Below, piece after piece: positions 59,096 to 64,000 of a stretch of DNA of 64,000 bases. The DNA lies in NCBI GenBank assembly GCA_018350325.1, contig JAEVLN010000004.1, positions 3,720,001-3,784,000 of the forward strand. The letters are read 5' to 3'. The DNA is from Globodera rostochiensis. Lineage: Eukaryota > Nematoda > Chromadorea > Rhabditida > Heteroderidae. The notes under the pieces are model-generated. The model saw only the letters and a list, made by a program, of their open reading frames with translations. It ran no database searches and was not told the DNA's origin. The position numbers and the translations under genes are program-made. Positions within the stretch are counted from its first letter, which is position 1, and each line of letters opens with the position of its first letter.

Positions 59096-61143
59096 ATGCC
59101 GGGAATTTGTGGAGGAATTGTGCGGAAATTTAACACTTCCAAAAATGGCGCAAAAAGACAAAGAACGGATGGTACAGAAAAAACGTTTTCTGACGAATCG
59201 GAAAGCTCCGATATTGACCACAATGACTTGGACATGATGGACGAGCTCAGCGAGCGGGACATGGACTCGTCAGAAGATGAAAATACGGAGGATTTTGACG
59301 AAGATGCGCTGAATGAGGAAGTCGAGGAGGAGGAAGGCGGACAGAAAAAAGAGAAAGTGTCGCGAAGGTGCGGACTTTCTGCATTATCTTTAGAAAAAAG
59401 CGGTTAAAAATATTGGAGAAGTTAAATTACAATACATCGGTTTCATACTGGGGCATGGTCATAAATTAAAATTTAGTACGAATTAATTGTCTTTTTATAA
59501 ATTATTAATAAACATGCAAAACAATTTTAAGAAAGCGTCTCAAGGAAAGTCTTGCGAATCGGAGGGCGACCGAGTCCAGGACTGTTTTTGTTGGCAATGC
59601 GCCTTCAACCTCAACACGGAGAGACATTCGCAAATTATTCAGGTACGAAATATATTTTTTATTTTTTACAAATTTTTTTTTAGAAGTTTTGGCACTATTG
59701 AGGCCGTTTATCAACGGACATTGCTTCAAATGACGGAAAAGCTGACTAAATTGATGCAGGGAAAGGACAAAACGTTGAAAGACCGTCTCAAATCCACCAA
59801 TTTCTTTGTCCGCTTTTCGTCTCAGGAGGAAGCTGAGAGTGCAGCAAAGCAAATGTTGTTTGTTTACTTTTTATTCCAAATTTGTCAAAAATTTAGGAAC
59901 GGGACTAATTTGGACGGTCACACAATTCGGGCTATTCTAAGCAATCGCCACAAATTTGGACAATCATTGTAAGGCTTAAAGAAAGCCTGACGGGCTGATT
60001 ATGCAAATCTGGCGGTGAATCAAGCGGGTCCCGGCAAAAAACGATTTAATCCTGGACTAAAAGCACCTGGGGTCACGTCGGAATCGTTTTTTAAAAACTA
60101 ATTCAACTTAATTTTGTAATGTATTCGGCATTTTATGCTGTATTTTTCCTTAAAAGCTATTTCTTATGTCCTTTTTTGATTTAGTCTGGGCCGAATTTTC
60201 GTAATCAAATAGCGATGTCGTCTGTTTAGGTCAGACCATTTTGAATTTTCACAAACTGAAAGATTCTTTTTAGTTCCATTTTTCTTGGCAATTTGCCCTA
60301 CGCCGCCAGCGATGAGCAAATTCGTACCCATTTTGCGCCATGCGGTCCGATCGTCGCTGTGCGCGTCCTCCACAACAAATGTAATGGAATGGGCACCGGT
60401 GCCGCTTATGTACAGTTCGAACAGCGGTCGGTTGTATTTGATTTTGGCATTGTTAACGGAATGCCAAAGAATCAACCCAAACAAAATAATTGAATTTTAG
60501 AGAATCGTGTGCAAAAGCATTGGAAATGAATGGCCAAACGTTGGGCGGCCGTCCGTTGCGCGTTTCTAAAGTGGCGAAGAAGAACAAAGTATGCCGCCTT
60601 TATTTCTTCAAAGAACAGGGCCAGAACATCCGTAGAAGGCCCAAAAGCTCAGCGCCGGGGGGGGGGTAAGGATTTTCAAAAAAGAACATTTTTTGCGAAT
60701 TTTGCTTCACTTCTGGGGGGGGGGGGGGTCAGGAGAAAATTTTGAATTTTGCCGCACGTTGAGAGATTTGCAACCAAAAATTAAAAAATACGGTGATTTT
60801 TCGAAGTTATTTAGGGATGGGAGAGGCCCAAAATTTTTTGAAGATTTTAATGAAATTTGTAAAGAAAATTGATCCGAATGTTGCAAAACAAAAGGGTCCC
60901 CCCAATGGTTTTTTTAATCAAATTCCCCCCCCCCCCCCCCCGGCTACGTCCCTGCGATGGTAAAAGATTAATAAATGCTCGGGGCGTTTATCGGCCACCT
61001 TTTTATACAACAACCCAAAATATAATTTATTCTTTAAGCTGTCAGCCAAAGCCAAGGGCAGCAGTTTTTCTTCAAATGGTCGCGAGAACCGACGAGACAA
61101 TTTCAAAAATGGGGGAGAAGTGCCTGAGGGGTCGGAAAAGTGA
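59096..61143 (+). CDS. RBM34: RBM34-like nucleolar RNA-binding protein (two RRMs)
   Basis: It begins MPGICGGIVRKFNTSKNGAK, then a long Asp/Glu/Ser-rich segment (DESESSDIDHNDLDMMDELS). RRM1 starts in an exon near 59540-59640 (RTVFVGNAPSTSTRRDIRKL) and continues in the next exon (SFGTIEAVYQRT, STNFFVRFSSQEEAESAAKQ). RRM2 is at 60272-60590 (SIFLGNLPYAASDEQIRTHF, GPIVAVRVLHNKCNGMGTGA, then ALEMNGQTLGGRPLRVSKVA). The last exon near 61040-61143 supplies a basic tail (SSFSSNGRENRRDNFKNGGE). RBM34/Nop12 proteins act in ribosome biogenesis and have exactly this acidic head, two RRMs, basic tail plan. The final intron is swollen by a poly-C element. The short linker exon between RRM1 and RRM2 near 59990-60090 is uncertain. 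Confidence 0.8.
60655..60955. mobile_element. Degenerate poly-G/poly-C miniature element in the last RBM34 intron
   Basis: It contains poly-G tracts near 60656-60666 and 60714-60729, the recurring ggtccccccaatggtttttt core, and a right end ccccccggctacgtccctg matching the other elements. The left terminus and a target duplication are not clear. Confidence 0.6.
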
Positions 61144-62675
61144 GCCAATTTATTTATATTTAAAATAGTGCAGGCGAAGCACGAAACCCGGGTTTTCTGG
61201 TAAAACCCGGATTATCCGGATCCAGTTCGGGTTTCTTTTTTACTTCTGGAATGCGGCTTCCGGATCCGATCATTTCAAAACTCCGATCTATTCAGGGCTA
61301 ATTGGTATTTTTTTGCCTAGAGCAATAGCTAAATTTATCGCTTGCTCAAAGCGCAAATAGCCACCCGCATAAATATTCATCGCAATTATCGAAGCTAATC
61401 ATTCAGTCGAATGGGGATTTTGTGATTTAACCAATCAGTCGCATAACTTTTTAATATTCGAAATTATGAAGCCATGAATCTGAAATATAAAAAAGTAATT
61501 TTGTAAATTTTGAGATTTATTGTGCTGAAGAGAAAGCAACGACGACCACCGGGGTTTGGTGGTGTGACGAAAGGGAAGAAAATGACGAGCAAAAAGATGA
61601 GGAAACCGGGGCATAGGGACGCGAAAGGAGGGGGGAAGAAGAGGAAAAGCCTGATCACCTAAGCGGGAGAAGCGTCTGATCGCTTGAGAGAAGGGACGGA
61701 CAGAATGACCAACCCTTTGTGCATTTACCGATTTCGACGACCCAATACATATATTTATTTTTGTTATCAGAGACCGGACGAAAAGAGTTGACTCGCATTC
61801 AAAATGATAGAAGTAAATTCAAAACTTTAAAAGTCCGACCTCTTAAATGCTGTTATACCTTTCTGTCTCCACAAACAAATACAATAATTCCATCAGAATT
61901 GTCATATGCAAAATTTATCGAATGAATGAAGATTTGATTTGGTTTTTGCGTGCCAATTTCTTTCCCGGATTGTTTGGGAAATTTTTGAGACAAATTACCC
62001 CCCCCCCCCAATTCTCTGTGCCAAAGGGGCCAATCTCCCGGAATTTGCCTCGGGGGAGAGGCAGTTTATCTCCATCGCCAATCTTTACTCGCCCAGGGGC
62101 CAACGGTCGCACATTCGTGGAGACTCCCCCCCCCCCCCCTAAATGCCAAGAATGTTTTCAATGCGCGGGCAAAATGTCGTTGGGGAGCCTCAGCATTTGG
62201 CCAAATGGGGCCCTGGGGAGTCGAAATCTCTTCCAAAGTTGCGCAACTTGGCTAAATAAACTTAATACTTTTTGTTTAATTGTTTCCTCATTTAAAAATA
62301 AGCTTAAGACATTAAAAGAATTGAAAAAGTAACTTTACTTTACCTTTTAATGAATTTTGGAATTTCACTGTTTGCCGTTCAATTGGACTTTGCCCTGTCT
62401 AAACGGTGGCAATTTTGCCCCGTCGGCTGTCCAATAATTTGCACATCCGTCCGGTCTCCCCGCCCGCCCCAATGTTTTCCGTTCCGCCGATAGATAATAA
62501 TTATTATTACATTTATATGCAACAGCACAACCGACGGACGGGCGGGCGGACGGGCGGACCCGCAAATTGTTGGCCAACGGTGCACTCAAAATATTTATTT
62601 TGCTGTCCCCGGGGGGTCACAAATGCGGGGACGGGGGCGGGGATTTCCCCCGCTACTGGTTGGTTGGTGGGTGGG

Positions 62676-62684
62676 TATAAAAGG
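62676..62684 (+). promoter_or_regulatory. Isolated consensus TATA box
   Basis: TATAAAAGG in a GC-rich context (gtgggtataaaaggagg). In this window the only other convincing TATA boxes drive the sperm genes. No downstream gene could be assigned. Confidence 0.4.
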
Positions 62685-63475
62685 AGGAAAATGCATGGGA
62701 AACCTGCAGGCCTTACACTTTCTTTTACTATCGCCTCGGGGGGGGGGGACCTTTTTTTGGTCTGTCAGAAGCACCAAACGTCCTTCTGCCGCTGATTGAG
62801 CCCAGCAAAAGTTCCCCCTTATCCATTCCCAATAATAACGGAGATAAGGGGAGCATGACTCACCTTGCGGCAGCGATCGTTATCCCTTTTCCTTTCCTTT
62901 CCTTCCGTCCACCATTTTATGACCCTCCCCGGAGGGGTTGGGGCAAAAGGTCATCATAACCGACCAAAAAGGCGGTCGAGAGACAACGGAAAGGATTGGA
63001 CGAGAATATTATGCGTTCATTCCCCGCTAAACGGAAAGCTAAAAAGCCATAAGGGCCAAATAATAACCAATTGCACTGATTCGACCGGTTTATTAAGTCA
63101 AGATCACTCAACGGGCCAAATTGTCCCTCCATCAGTCCAAGCCTGGCTTTGGAAATGATCTTTTCGTTGTTAAGTCCGGTCGATCAGCCACCGGAGGACG
63201 TGTCACATTCGTCTTACCAGCCGCCGGCGTGTTGAGGCCCGCACACAGCTGGACATCGGCGGGTGGGCGGCATGATAGATTCACCCGCCCGTCAACAGCG
63301 GCGGCAGCGGAACTTTATCCCTTCCCCGAGAGGGGCGAGCACATTTATACCCCCCCCCCCCCCCATTCATTCGACAATCCCTGCAGGGGATGGGATGAAT
63401 TGAACTTCTTTCTTTTTCATCTTCTTCCATTTTCCGTCCATTCCTCTCCAACCAAAGGTGCGTAAATCACTTCCC

Positions 63476-63504
63476 CCGTCCGTCCGTCCGTCCGACCGAC
63501 CGGT
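63476..63504. repeat. Tetranucleotide repeat (GTCC)n grading into (GACC)n
   Basis: About five GTCC units followed by GACC units, in a C-rich stretch that also has long poly-C runs. Confidence 0.8.
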
Positions 63505-64000
63505 CACATTCGACTATTCTCTGCCCCATCTGTGCGCCGCCCCCCCCCCCCCGGGGGATGCTCCCCCCTCCGTCCATTTTCCATTAACATAAGTTGGCGC
63601 CAAAGCCCTCAACACTGAAATGCGCAGTTGGAGGTCCACCAAAGCCACACTAAGACTAATTTCTCACTTCTCACTTTTGTCTTTGTATTCACCTTCAAAA
63701 TTCTTCTACTCTCAAAACCCCATTTAGCCTCTTAGAAAACCCCAACCCCAAACCATCAAAGTGTCCAAACTTTTAGTTTTTGCGGATACCCCCCCCCCCC
63801 CTCCCCTCCCCGCTTTCTGACAACCAACGCGTCCCAAATAATAAAACCGGCCTCCCCCTCCCCCTCCTCCCCCGTCCAGATGGTCGGCCAACGATGCGGA
63901 GATGATGGATTGAATGATTGGGTGAATTGAATATTGGCCCGGGGGGGCGATTTGCGAAGCGGACGAAGCAAAGCCATCATCAACAGACCCAAGCATAATA

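Larger units (their letters stand above)
61144..64000. other. Gene-poor, low-complexity right end
   Basis: I see no gene I can support. It has poly-C runs at 62000, 62130, 63350, 63540 and 63790, a (GTCC)n/(GACC)n tract at 63476-63504, and gcgggcggac-type repeats near 62540. A strong TATA box (TATAAAAGG, 62676-62684) stands 30 bp upstream of a possible transcription start, but only a short open frame follows (from 62691). It may be the promoter region of a gene to the right of the window. Confidence 0.5.

Noticed and set aside
63724..63996. Gly-rich minus-strand frames at the right end
   Set aside because: Produced by poly-C/poly-G tracts and simple repeats; no start context or domain.

Overview
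The window is nuclear DNA of a nematode. It carries intact major sperm protein (MSP) genes and an SSQ-like sperm gene. Its protein-coding genes are conserved eukaryotic ones, split by many very short GT-AG introns of roughly 35-60 bp, with some GC-AG introns. Introns and intergenic DNA are littered with small inverted-repeat transposons that have poly-C/poly-G arms. GC-AG introns, short introns and tandem duplications are known from plant-parasitic cyst nematodes (Globodera/Heterodera). That placement is an inference; no sequence search was possible. There are no rRNA genes, CRISPR arrays or phage.

Layout. 1-2.2 kb: an unrecognised multi-exon minus-strand gene. 2.2-16.57 kb: a tandem duplication of a 7.18-kb unit. 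Each unit holds a mitofusin gene (fzo-1), a divergent SSQ-like/MSP sperm gene pair, a small secreted cysteine-rich protein gene, and the 3' part of atg-3. Only the right-hand atg-3 is complete (to 17.5 kb). 17.67-23.72 kb: two 575-580-bp arms in inverted orientation flank a RanBP2-type zinc-finger gene (+) and a paraplegin m-AAA protease gene (-). Each arm contains what looks like the same promoter and mitochondrial presequence exon, once per gene. 23.7-25.0 kb: an ARL14EP-domain protein. 26.0-31.3 kb: two tandem nucleotide-sugar transporters (SLC35A type). 31.8-38.4 kb: a DNMBP/Tuba-like SH3-RhoGEF-BAR-SH3 protein with an antisense tRNA-Leu(CAG) in an intron. 39.0-40.6 kb: thymidine kinase (-). 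42.3-49.2 kb: SNU13, an HP1-like chromodomain protein and a CPSF6-like RS protein, all on the plus strand. 51.4-54.5 kb: bifunctional PAPS synthase. 55.5-58.8 kb: VTI1 SNARE and MRPS7 in a tight minus-strand pair. 59.1-61.1 kb: RBM34-like protein. 61.1-64 kb: low-complexity DNA without a gene I can support.

Themes. Mitochondrial and membrane dynamics recur (mitofusin, paraplegin, MRPS7, ATG3, VTI1, Tuba), but these look like ordinary neighbours rather than a pathway cluster. The most interesting structures come from rearrangement. First, a promoter and mitochondrial-targeting exon was apparently copied in inverted orientation onto a zinc-finger gene. Second, the 7.18-kb tandem duplication doubled a sperm gene module and left one mitofusin copy frameshifted and an atg-3 remnant behind it. 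Third, the sperm gene pair shares a near-symmetric bidirectional promoter. Fourth, a family of hAT-like miniature elements has left perfect 8-bp target-site duplications.

Exon coordinates were worked out by eye from reading frame, splice consensus and family conservation. Where I give exon lists the lengths close in frame; elsewhere the gene limits are more certain than the internal exons.
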